Source: Methylobacterium nonmethylotrophicum (lineage in GTDB: Bacteria; Pseudomonadota; Alphaproteobacteria; Rhizobiales; Beijerinckiaceae). Taken from it: a stretch of 64,000 nucleotides of DNA. A program made the position numbers and the translations under genes. Below, piece by piece: positions 31,284-38,989 of the stretch (position 1 is its first letter; the number at the start of each line of letters is the position of its first letter). The notes beneath the pieces were generated by a model. The model saw only the letters and a list, made by a program, of their open reading frames with translations. It was not told where the DNA came from and did not search any database. Where the stretch lies: NCBI RefSeq assembly GCF_004745635.1, contig NZ_SRLB01000025.1:1-64000 (forward strand). Direction: 5' to 3'.

Positions 31284-32237
31284 TCAGGTCGCCAGGAACG
31301 TCCGCAAGGCCGCCGTGAAGGCCGGCGGGTCCTGGAGCATCGCGAAGTGGCTGACGCCCCCGAGGGTGACGGTGCGGGCGCGCGGGATCGCCCGCGCGAT
31401 CTCGGCCGCGTGCCCGGGGCGGATCAGCTCGTCGTGCTCGGCCGCCGCGACGACCGTCGGGGCGGTGATGCGGGCGAGATCGGCCCGTCCATAGTTCGGT
31501 TCCGCACGCCACATGGCCGAGAGGCCGGCCTGCAGCTCCGGCCAGCGCTCGGGGGCGGGCGAGAGCGTCGCGTATTCCGCCTTGCAGCGGGCCGCGTAGG
31601 CGGCGAACAGGGGGCTGCGCGACCCGTGCGGGATGAGGCCGCCGGGGGTGGCATTCGCCCCGAAGGCGAAGAGGCGGGTCACCCGCTGCGGGCGCGTCAT
31701 GGCGAGGCGCAGGCCGGTGATGCCGCCGTCGCTCCAGCCGACGATCGAGACGGCGGCAAGGCCGAGATGGTCGAGCAGGCCCTCCACGTCCCGGGCGAAG
31801 AGCGGGAAGCCGAAGCCGCCGCCCATCACCGGGCTGCGCCCGTGGCCGCGGGTGTCCATCACCAGCACCCGATGCGTGCCGGCGAGCGCCGCGACCTGAT
31901 GGCCCCAGTGGTTCGCGTTGCCGAAGCCCCCGTGCAGGAACAGCACCGGCTCGCCGGCGCCGAACTCCGCGAAGAACAGGATGGTGCCGTTGATCGCGGT
32001 CGAGCCGGTCCGCCCTCCGGCCGGCAGTTCGGGGGTCGGGGGCAGGGCGAGGCGCGGCGGCCGGCCCCGCCTCGCGCGGCCCGCCGCGCCCGGGGCTGCC
32101 CCGGCCGGGGGGCCGGGAGCCGTCTCTCCATCGGCCGGGGGCGGGGGCTCCGGCTCGCCCAGGGCGAGGGCCGGGCCCGCCGCGACGGCGAGGCAGGCGG
32201 CGATCGCCGACCGGCGGGTCGGGGGCCGACGGCTCAC
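31284..32237 (-). CDS. Exported alpha/beta hydrolase
   Basis: The 317-residue protein starts at GTG 32237, overlapping the caspase gene stop by two bases (GTGA). The N-terminus RRPPTRRSAIAACLAVAAGP resembles a Tat or Sec signal, followed by a Pro-rich linker. The hydrolase fold runs from about residue 83: PVLFLHGGFGNANHWG, the nucleophile Ser169 in VGWSDGG, the acid in AAEHDELIRPGH and His in LGGVSHFAML. All three catalytic residues are visible. It resembles lactonase or chloroperoxidase-type hydrolases. It is the last gene of a four-gene operon that includes a caspase-like protein, which may define its role. Confidence 0.88.
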   Translation of the reverse strand: MSRRPPTRRSAIAACLAVAAGPALALGEPEPPPPADGETAPGPPAGAAPGAAGRARRGRPPRLALPPTPELPAGGRTGSTAINGTILFFAEFGAGEPVLFLHGGFGNANHWGHQVAALAGTHRVLVMDTRGHGRSPVMGGGFGFPLFARDVEGLLDHLGLAAVSIVGWSDGGITGLRLAMTRPQRVTRLFAFGANATPGGLIPHGSRSPLFAAYAARCKAEYATLSPAPERWPELQAGLSAMWRAEPNYGRADLARITAPTVVAAAEHDELIRPGHAAEIARAIPRARTVTLGGVSHFAMLQDPPAFTAALRTFLAT

Positions 32238-33781
32238 CGGCACGGCACCAGGGTAAAGGGCGCCTTGCCGGCCGGCTGGACCCGCACCTGCGGCAGGGCC
32301 GAGAGGTCGTAGGTCCAGCGGCTGCCCGGCGCCACGCCCCCGCCGTTCGGGCGGATCGAGCGGACCGTCTCGGTGGTGAGGCTGGAGGGGGAGTTGCTCA
32401 GGACCGCCTCGACGTCGACGTTGCCGGCCCCGTCCCGCCACTCGATCGTCCCGGCCCTGGCGCTGAGCCGGTAGGTCTTGCGGGCGGTCCCGCAATTCGC
32501 CGCGCTGGCGATCGCCCAGCGCGCGCCGGCGAGGACCTGCACCGCGCCCGGCTGGCGCGGCGGCGGCTGGGGTGCGGGAGGCCGGGATGGGGCGGGGCCG
32601 GGTTGCGGCGCGAGCGGCCGGGACGGAATGGGGCCGGGCGGCGGGACGGGCGCCGCCGACGGGCTCAGGCGCTCGATCAGGTCGGCGCGCCGCCGTCGCG
32701 CCCGATCCAGGTAGGCCCCGTCCGGGAAGGCGTTGATCAGCCGGTCGAGCATCCGCACCTGCTGGTTGGCATCCGCCGCCTGCTCGATCTGGCGCCAGAG
32801 CATGTCCTCGCGCTTCAAGGCGATCAGCTTCACCACCGTGTCGCGCCTTGCATGCCGCGGGAACCGCTGCAGGAAGCGCTCGTAGTCGAGGATCGAATCG
32901 GCGAGCACCGCCTTCTGGTATTCGAGGTCGGGATCCTCGAGGTTCGGGGCCGGCGCGTCCGCGGCCAGCGCGGCCGGCGGGGGCCGCACCGGCGCGGCGG
33001 GGCTCGCCGGCGGCGCGAAGCTGAACTCGTCCACCACGCTGCTCGAGGTCCAGGGGATCTGGGCGCCGTTCGTCGCCGTGAGCACCCGCAGGTGGGCGCG
33101 CCGGAAGGTCTCCTCGAACGAGCCGGCCGGGCGTTCGAGCTCGGCGGCCAGGGCGGTGGCGTAGGGGCTGTTGCCGTCCGGATCGCCGTCGAGGGCGGTC
33201 TGGCCCGGCGCGGTCGAGAAGGCGATGAAGGTGCCGCGCATCCGGCTGTCGATCGGCGCCAGGCCCCGGGCGCCGCCGCGGCTGGTGGCCGGCAGCGGGT
33301 TGTTGCGGCAGGCGTCGAGGATCATGAGGGCGATCCGCGGCCGGGCATCCTCCAGGAGCTCCTGGACGTACTCGACCTTGACGGCGCCGTCGACGAGGTC
33401 GGCCTGGGAGCGCAGCTGCGCGTCGACGGGGATCAGGTAGTTGCGGTTCTTGTCGTCCTGGACGCCGTGTCCGGCATAGTAGAGGAGCGCCACCGCGTCC
33501 TTGCCGGCCCGCCCGATCCGCCCCGAGAAGTCGCGCAAGGCGGCCCGCATCACGGCGAGGTCGGCATCCTGGACCGCCTGCACCGAAAAGCCGAGCTCGC
33601 GCAGGCGTTGCGCGATCAGCCGGGCGTCGCCCGCCGGATTCGGCAGCGGCTGGATGCTCCGGTAGGCCGAGTTGCCGATGACGAGGGCGAGGCGCTCCCC
33701 GGCCTGCGCCGGGCCCGCCGTCAGGAGCACGACGACGGCGCAGGCCCGGGCGAGCCCGGGCGGGCAGGGGAGCGGGGGCAT
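32234..33781 (-). CDS. Exported caspase-like (peptidase C14) protein
   Basis: The 515-residue product has a signal peptide (residues 1-27, ending GPAQAG) and a caspase-like domain at about 29-260. The His-Cys dyad is intact: His105 in LLYYAGHGVQ and Cys158 in LMILDACRNNPLP. Basic-residue-specific bacterial metacaspase-like enzymes share this layout. A helical region follows (VLADSILDYERFLQRFPRHA, TPR-like), then a Pro-rich spacer and a C-terminal domain with ARWAIASAANCGTARKTYRL that may bind a ligand. Proteins of this type in Rhizobiales are periplasmic and uncharacterised. It is six bases behind the unknown exported protein gene and overlaps the hydrolase gene. Confidence 0.9.
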   Translation of the reverse strand: MPPLPCPPGLARACAVVVLLTAGPAQAGERLALVIGNSAYRSIQPLPNPAGDARLIAQRLRELGFSVQAVQDADLAVMRAALRDFSGRIGRAGKDAVALLYYAGHGVQDDKNRNYLIPVDAQLRSQADLVDGAVKVEYVQELLEDARPRIALMILDACRNNPLPATSRGGARGLAPIDSRMRGTFIAFSTAPGQTALDGDPDGNSPYATALAAELERPAGSFEETFRRAHLRVLTATNGAQIPWTSSSVVDEFSFAPPASPAAPVRPPPAALAADAPAPNLEDPDLEYQKAVLADSILDYERFLQRFPRHARRDTVVKLIALKREDMLWRQIEQAADANQQVRMLDRLINAFPDGAYLDRARRRRADLIERLSPSAAPVPPPGPIPSRPLAPQPGPAPSRPPAPQPPPRQPGAVQVLAGARWAIASAANCGTARKTYRLSARAGTIEWRDGAGNVDVEAVLSNSPSSLTTETVRSIRPNGGGVAPGSRWTYDLSALPQVRVQPAGKAPFTLVPCR

Positions 33782-33787
33782 CGCGGC

Positions 33788-34861
33788 CTACTGCGCCAGG
33801 GCGGTCTCGCGCTTCGTGGCGACGACGAGGCTCGATTCGTTCGGCCGGTGCCGGTAGCCGATGCCGAAGCCCAGCGCCCCGCGCGGCTCGCGGCGGAAGA
33901 GCTCCGCCATCCGGGGCTGGTAGCGGCCGGAGAACATCGCGATCGGGCCGTGATAGCTGCCGTAGGGCCGCAGCTGCCACTTCGCGTCGAACAAGGCCGC
34001 CGGCACGCCGGTGTCGTCCTGCACGATCGTGGCGGTCTGCCGGAGCAGGAAGGCCCGCACGTCGGAGAAGGTGCTGTCGTGCAGGAGGTAGGAGGCGCTC
34101 TTCACGAGGCCGTCGCCGACGCCGAGCCGCTCGCAGAACGGCTTGATGCCGCTCGTCCGGAAGCCGTCATTGGCGAGGTTGGTGCTGAAGTAGTAGAGCG
34201 TCTGCTCCGGGCCGCCCGCGCTCGCGAAGGTGATCTTGACGCCCTGCGCGCCGCGGCCGTCCGCCGTCGGCTGGCCGCTCGCGTCGAGGCGCACGAACTC
34301 GGTCGAGCGCACCGTCTTCCCCGAGCGGGCGAGAAAGACGTAGAGCACCGGCAGGGCGCCCGAGGCCTGGCTCGCGCGCAGGTCGCTGCGCATGTCGATG
34401 GTCTTGAAGAAGCTGAGGTGCAGGACCGAGCGGATCGAGGTCTGGAGCGAGCGCACCACACCCGGCACGCTGGCGCGGGGCAGCCGCGACAGGTCCGGCA
34501 CCGCGCCGACCGGCTCGAGCCCGGCCATCACGTAGGTGGTGGCGTCCGGGAAGAAGCTGTTGGCGTAGAGGAAGTCCGGCCCGCTGAAGAAGTAGAACAC
34601 GGTGGAGCGGCGCGCCGGCAGGTTGGCGCCGGACCAGGCCCGGATCCGGGACATCTGGCGCTGCTCGACGGCCCCGAACGCCGCCCCGAAGGCGTTGGCA
34701 TGCTGCAACCAGCTCCGGTCCTCCTGGAGCCGGGCGAGGGGCGAAGAGGCCGCCACCGGCATGCCGGCGAGGAAGCGGGCGGTGTCGTCCGGGCTCGGCC
34801 CCTCCGCCGCGAAGGCCCGGAGCGGCAGGACCAGGAGGCTTGCGAGCAGCAATCGCTTCAT
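33788..34861 (-). CDS. Exported protein of unknown function in the caspase operon
   Basis: The 357-residue product starts MKRLLLASLLVLPLRAFAAE, a signal peptide cleaved after AFA. The mature part is a single folded-looking domain with distinctive segments FYFFSGPDFLYANSFFPDAT, YVMAGLEPVG, LYVFLARSGKTVRSTEFVRL and PYGSYHGPIAMF. I do not recognise the family. The FSGPDFLYANSFFPDA and AGLEPVG pattern recalls conserved hypothetical proteins of Proteobacteria. Its ATG shares one base with the stop of the permease gene (TGATG), and the caspase gene follows after six bases, so co-expression is near certain. Confidence 0.82.
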   Translation of the reverse strand: MKRLLLASLLVLPLRAFAAEGPSPDDTARFLAGMPVAASSPLARLQEDRSWLQHANAFGAAFGAVEQRQMSRIRAWSGANLPARRSTVFYFFSGPDFLYANSFFPDATTYVMAGLEPVGAVPDLSRLPRASVPGVVRSLQTSIRSVLHLSFFKTIDMRSDLRASQASGALPVLYVFLARSGKTVRSTEFVRLDASGQPTADGRGAQGVKITFASAGGPEQTLYYFSTNLANDGFRTSGIKPFCERLGVGDGLVKSASYLLHDSTFSDVRAFLLRQTATIVQDDTGVPAALFDAKWQLRPYGSYHGPIAMFSGRYQPRMAELFRREPRGALGFGIGYRHRPNESSLVVATKRETALAQ

Positions 34862-36219
34862 CACGAGAGAGCCTTCCGGGGTGCGCCCTGCGGCTGCGCC
34901 ATGGCGACGGCGTAGAGCAGGAGGCCGGCCAGCATGATCAGGAAGCCCGCGAGGGACTGGATCGGCCGCACGGCGACGAGGTGGATCATCATGAACAGGG
35001 TGACGGAGAGGAAGACCATCGGCGTCACCGGGTAGCCCCAGGCGCGGTAGGGCCGCGGGAGGTCGGGCCGGGTGATGCGCAGCTTCATCAGCCCGAGCAC
35101 CGCCAGGAAGGAGCAGAAGGTCAGGCTGAACTGGATGAAGTCCAGCACCGCCTCGAAGCTCTGGGTGAGCAGCAGAAGGCTGGCGACGCCGCATTGCAGG
35201 AGGAGCGCCGGCACCGGCGCGCCGTTGCGCGAGCGGCGGGCGAAGATCCGCAGCGGGCCGACATCCTCGCCCATCGCCAGGGTGACCCGCGGGCCGATCC
35301 ACATCATGGCGCCGATCGTCGGCACCAGCCCGGCGCAGATCAGGGCGCCGACGACCCGCGCGCCCTCCTCGCCGAAGACGTGCCGGCCGGCGATCAGCGC
35401 CACGTCGACCTGCCCGGCGAGCTCGGAGACCGGCGTCGTGTAGAGAAAGACCGCGTTGAGGGCGACGTACAGCACCAGCACCAGCCCGGTGCCGAGGAAC
35501 AGGGCCCGGGGCAGGCTGCGCTGCGGGTCCTTGATCTCGCCGACGATGTAGGTCGCGGCGTTCCAGCCCGAATAGGCGTACATCACGAAGACGAGGCTGA
35601 TCGCGAAGGCGGCGCTCATCACCTGGGCCGGGTCGGCGAGGCTCGGCGCGAAGCTGATCGCCTGCGGCCCGGCCTGGCCGCCGCGGGCGAAGCCCGCCAC
35701 CACGAAGGCGAGGATCAGGGCGAGCTTCAGGAGCGTGAAGCCGACCTGGAAGGCGCTGCCGTGGCGGGTGCCGCGCAGGTGCACCGCGGTCACGATCCAG
35801 ATCACCGCGAGGCCGAGCAGGAGCGGGGAGGCACCCGGCAGCACCGCCTTGGCGTATTGCCCGAAGGCCATCGCGGCGAGCGCCACGGGGGCCGCGAACC
35901 CGACCGTCGCCGAGAGCCAGCCGGCCAGGAACCCGACCGCCGGATTGTAGCAACGGGTCAGGAAGTTGTACTCGCCGCTCGAGCGCGGGAACATCGCCGC
36001 CAGTTCCGCGTAGCAGAATGCCCCGCACAGGGCCACGACCCCGCCGACGAACCACAGCAGAAGCAGGACGAAGCCCGACGAGATATCTTTGACCTGAAAT
36101 CCCAGGCTCGTGAACACCCCGACGCCGACCATGTCGGCGACCACGATCGCGGTTGCCGCCAGGGTAGTGACTGTGGGCGCGGCTCTCGGATGCGCTGTCT
36201 CGTCCGTCATGATTGCCAT
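34861..36219 (-). CDS. APC-family amino acid permease
   Basis: This 452-residue integral membrane protein of the amino acid-polyamine-organocation superfamily has about 12 helices. The substrate-binding region of helix I is visible as AIVVADMVGVGVFTSLGFQV, and helix II-III as ALCGAFCYAELAAMFPRSSG, with the family Glu; YNFLTRCYNPAVGFLAGWL follows. It would import an amino acid or polyamine by cation symport or exchange. GGAGG lies ten bases before ATG 36219; MTDETAH nine bases later is an alternative start. It is the first gene of the four-gene operon ending with the hydrolase. Confidence 0.92.
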   Translation of the reverse strand: MAIMTDETAHPRAAPTVTTLAATAIVVADMVGVGVFTSLGFQVKDISSGFVLLLLWFVGGVVALCGAFCYAELAAMFPRSSGEYNFLTRCYNPAVGFLAGWLSATVGFAAPVALAAMAFGQYAKAVLPGASPLLLGLAVIWIVTAVHLRGTRHGSAFQVGFTLLKLALILAFVVAGFARGGQAGPQAISFAPSLADPAQVMSAAFAISLVFVMYAYSGWNAATYIVGEIKDPQRSLPRALFLGTGLVLVLYVALNAVFLYTTPVSELAGQVDVALIAGRHVFGEEGARVVGALICAGLVPTIGAMMWIGPRVTLAMGEDVGPLRIFARRSRNGAPVPALLLQCGVASLLLLTQSFEAVLDFIQFSLTFCSFLAVLGLMKLRITRPDLPRPYRAWGYPVTPMVFLSVTLFMMIHLVAVRPIQSLAGFLIMLAGLLLYAVAMAQPQGAPRKALS

Positions 36220-36425
36220 CCGAACGCGGCCTCCAAAAAGCCACAGGCATTCTTCCTAGTCAGGATGCGGTTTACAATCCGTATTCCGCCGTGGATCGCA
36301 GGCGATCGTCTTGTGTGCCCCGGACACCACGTTCGGGGATGCGCAGGAAGGCCTCATTAAGCATGTTTGCCTAAGGTCGAACGGGCGCGGCTCTCTGCGG
36401 CCGTGCCGGACGGGAAAGGCCGGCG

Positions 36426-37847
36426 ATGCGGGTCGAGAGGTCAGGCTGGCAGGATGACGACGGTCGCGCCGAGGCGCGCGGCCCGGAGCGGGGCGTCAGC
36501 CTGCGCGAGGCCTGGGCGCAGGCCGGCCACCGGATGATGCCGATGCAGGGTGCCGCGCGGGCGGTGGCCTTTCCCCTCCCACGCGCTATTCCCGTGCGGC
36601 TCGTGCGCGTCCAGCCGCCGCTGCGCGACGCGCGCCTGCCGCCCCGACGCCGGGGCAACAGAGGCCTGTTCGCCGGATTGGCCCTCGCCTCCCTTGCCCT
36701 GACGGCGGCCTGCGGCTCCCTGGTGACGCCTGCGCCCGAGGCGGCGCGGTCCGTCCGCAGCGAGGCCGCATCCCCGCCCGCCCCGAAGGTGGCCGCGCGC
36801 ATCGCGGCGGCCGAGCCGGCGCCCCGTCCGGCCCCCGCGCCGGTCGCCGAGGCGCCCCGGGCCGAGCCGGTGCTGCCGCCCGACCGGCCCGAACCGCGCC
36901 GTGCGCCGGCGCCCCAGGAGGCACTCTCCGCCCGCACCGCCCTGGTGGCCTTCGACGCGGCGCCCTTCCCGTATGACGGCCTGGTGCCGGGCCGCGGCCG
37001 CTTCCTCGACGTGGCGGAGGACGGCCGGCGCGGCCACCGCACGGCGCGGGGCGGCGTGCTGTGGGAGGAGCAGACCTTCGGCGACAACCGGGTGCTCCTC
37101 CACGTGCCGCCGGGCTTCGACCCGGGGAAGCCCGCCACCCTGGTGGTGTTCTTCCACGGCCACGGCGCGACGCTCTCCCGCGACGTGCTCGCCCGCCAGC
37201 AGGTGCCCGCGCAGGTCACCGCCTCGGGCGCCAACGCCGTCCTGGTGGCGCCGCAATTCGCCGTGGATGCCCGCGATTCGAGCGCCGGCCGCTTCTGGGA
37301 GCCGGGCGGCTTCAGCCGCTTCCTCGCCGAGGCGGCGTCGCACCTCGCCCAGGCGGCCGGGACACCGGACCGGACGCGGGCCTTCGCGACCATGCCGGTG
37401 GTGATCGTCGCCTATAGCGGCGGCTTCGCCCCCGCGGCCTGGAGCCTGAAGGATCAGGGCGCCGGGGCCCGGATCCGCGGCGTCGTGCTCCTCGACGCCC
37501 TCTACGGCGAGCTCGACACCTACGCCGACTGGGCCACCGGGAGCCGCGACCGCTTCCTCGTCAGCGCCTATACGCGCTTCACGCAGGCGCGGAACGGGGA
37601 GCTGGAGCGGGTGCTCGCCCGCCGCGGCCTCCCCACAGGCCGCACCCTGCCGGACCGCCTGACGACCGGCGCGACCTTCCTGCCGACCGGGCCCGAGGCC
37701 AATCACGCCGACTACGTCACCCAGGCCTGGACCGAGGAGCCCCTGGCCGACATCCTGCGCCGCCTTCCCGACGGGGCCCGCGGCACGCCCGTCGCGGCTT
37801 TGGACGAGCCCCGCCGCGAGCGCCGGGCCGGCATCGCGCCGCAATAG
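36426..37847 (+). CDS. Lipoprotein-like alpha/beta hydrolase-fold protein
   Basis: The frame encodes 473 residues. A probable lipobox (LALTAACGS) lies at about residue 90, unusually far from the first ATG, so the true start may be further in: the ATGs at 36534-36543, or GTG 36594 which gives VRLVRVQPPLRDAR before the signal helix GLFAGLALASLALTAAC. A Pro/Ala-rich linker follows, then a hydrolase-like domain: LVVFFHGHGATLSRDV, the putative nucleophile elbow VVIVAYSGGFAPAAW, and GVVLLDALYGELDTYADW. His is present in GPEANHADYVTQ. Related proteins are frequent in Methylobacterium and are of unknown substrate. Confidence 0.82.
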   Translation: MRVERSGWQDDDGRAEARGPERGVSLREAWAQAGHRMMPMQGAARAVAFPLPRAIPVRLVRVQPPLRDARLPPRRRGNRGLFAGLALASLALTAACGSLVTPAPEAARSVRSEAASPPAPKVAARIAAAEPAPRPAPAPVAEAPRAEPVLPPDRPEPRRAPAPQEALSARTALVAFDAAPFPYDGLVPGRGRFLDVAEDGRRGHRTARGGVLWEEQTFGDNRVLLHVPPGFDPGKPATLVVFFHGHGATLSRDVLARQQVPAQVTASGANAVLVAPQFAVDARDSSAGRFWEPGGFSRFLAEAASHLAQAAGTPDRTRAFATMPVVIVAYSGGFAPAAWSLKDQGAGARIRGVVLLDALYGELDTYADWATGSRDRFLVSAYTRFTQARNGELERVLARRGLPTGRTLPDRLTTGATFLPTGPEANHADYVTQAWTEEPLADILRRLPDGARGTPVAALDEPRRERRAGIAPQ

Positions 37848-37939
37848 GGCGCGGAGCCGGGCCCCCGGCCGGCCCCGGCCCGAACGTCCTCGGACGGCAC
37901 GGCCGGCAGAGGGCCGGCGGACCGCGGTCGCGCCTCCTC

Positions 37940-38410
37940 TCACATGAAGCTGTCCGCCGACAGGAAGACGTGCCCCTCGATGAGAACCTCGAAATCCGGC
38001 GCGAGGTCGCCATTCACGTTGATCTGGAGCAGCGTGTCCCCGCCCTGGAACTGCTGCCGCGCCTGGCCCTGGTAGTTGAAGCTCTCTCCTCCGATGAAGG
38101 CGATATCGCACTGAAAGCCCGCCACATCCGTCATCGTGTCGAAGGCCGGCGGGATCTTGTCGGATGCCGGATCGAAATCCGTGATGACGTCGCGGTGGCC
38201 TGCGCCCACGCCCGAGTCGAGGGACGAGCCCCAGTTCCGGAACAGGAACACGTCGGATCCGGTGCCGCCGGCGAGCGTGTCGGCGCCGTTGCCGCCGCGC
38301 AGGTCGTGATGGACCCGGGCGGTCCAGGACGGCCACGGGATCGAGGCGCGGGTCCGGGCGAGCGTATCGAGTCGATCTTCGATCGCCTGCGATCTCCGAT
38401 CGCCGGCACC
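37940..38410 (-). pseudogene. C-terminal remnant of an RTX / serralysin-type calcium-binding protein
   Basis: The minus-strand frame carries one RTX nonapeptide pair (LRGGNGADTLAGGTGSDVFL) followed by the peptidase M10 serralysin-type C-terminus: RDVITDFDPASDKI, then FIGGESFNYQGQARQ, LLQINVNGDLAPDFEVLIEG. This end normally closes proteins of several hundred residues and carries the type I secretion signal. Here the frame runs into a TGA at 38411 inside a palindrome, with no start codon or N-terminal domain, so the gene is 5'-truncated. Codons upstream of about 38340 no longer look like RTX sequence and overlap a repeat related to the 50893 element. Confidence 0.75.
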
Positions 38411-38421
38411 TCAGGATGAGG
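38371..38421. repeat. Diverged partial copy of the palindromic element
   Basis: GTCGATCTTCGATCGCCTG, a spacer, then CACCTCAGGATGAGGT matches in order the right half of the element at 50893-51109 (GTCGATCTTCAATCGACTGA then CACCTCAGGATGAGGT). The 13-base core CCTCAGGATGAGG at 38409-38421 is itself a palindrome. It truncates the RTX remnant. Confidence 0.5.
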
Positions 38422-38540
38422 TCGTGGGTGAGAGGGGCTGATGCTGCCGCAAAACCTCGCTGTCGTGGACCGTGAGCTGCATGGCGGAATTCTGCTTAGG
38501 CCCGGAGGAGGAACCCGCCGTCACGGCTCCCGACGGACGC

Positions 38541-38777
38541 TCACCGCCGGCGCACCAGGCCGTGCAGGATCGCGACCGCGAACGACGCGGCGGCACCGAC
38601 CGGGATCGACGCGAGAACGATCGCGGCGATGCCCATCTGGCAGCCGCCGCTGTCGAAGGGTTGCCCGCAGCCCGGCGTGGCGCGGGAGACGATGATCTCG
38701 ACGAGGAGCGCGACGACCGGCGCGAGGGCGGCACCGAGCAGGCTCCACAGGAGCGCGCGTCCGACGATGGCGAGCAT
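38541..38777 (-). CDS. Small two-span membrane protein
   Basis: The 78-residue product starts MLAIVGRALLWSLLGAALAP at ATG 38777 with AGGAG five bases upstream. It has two membrane segments (residues about 7-30 and 50-72) joined by a periplasmic loop with two cysteines (SRATPGCGQPFDSGGCQMG), which could form a disulfide. I do not recognise the family. A longer frame extends to 38987 but has no matching character. It is parallel to, and downstream of, the outer-membrane barrel gene's opposite flank, with no clear operon partner. Confidence 0.65.
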   Translation of the reverse strand: MLAIVGRALLWSLLGAALAPVVALLVEIIVSRATPGCGQPFDSGGCQMGIAAIVLASIPVGAAASFAVAILHGLVRRR

Positions 38778-38989
38778 CGCGACTCCTTCCCGGCACCGGC
38801 CGGCGCGTCGGCGAGGGCCGATCGGATGGGCGGACAGCCATGACGCTACAACGTGGGAACAGCGTCGATTGCAGCCCGGTCCGACTCCGCCGCATGCAGT
38901 TGCCACATAGATATAGCCCTCCCGCCACAGAAGCGCAGGGCACGAAATGAGCGGCAGTTCAGGTCTTGGCTGCCACATGCGGCCCAATC

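Noticed and set aside
32603..34915. 770-codon plus-strand frame opposite the caspase operon
   Set aside because: Shadow frame: low-complexity Arg/Gly/Asp text with no domain, while the minus strand has signal peptides, catalytic motifs and coupled starts.
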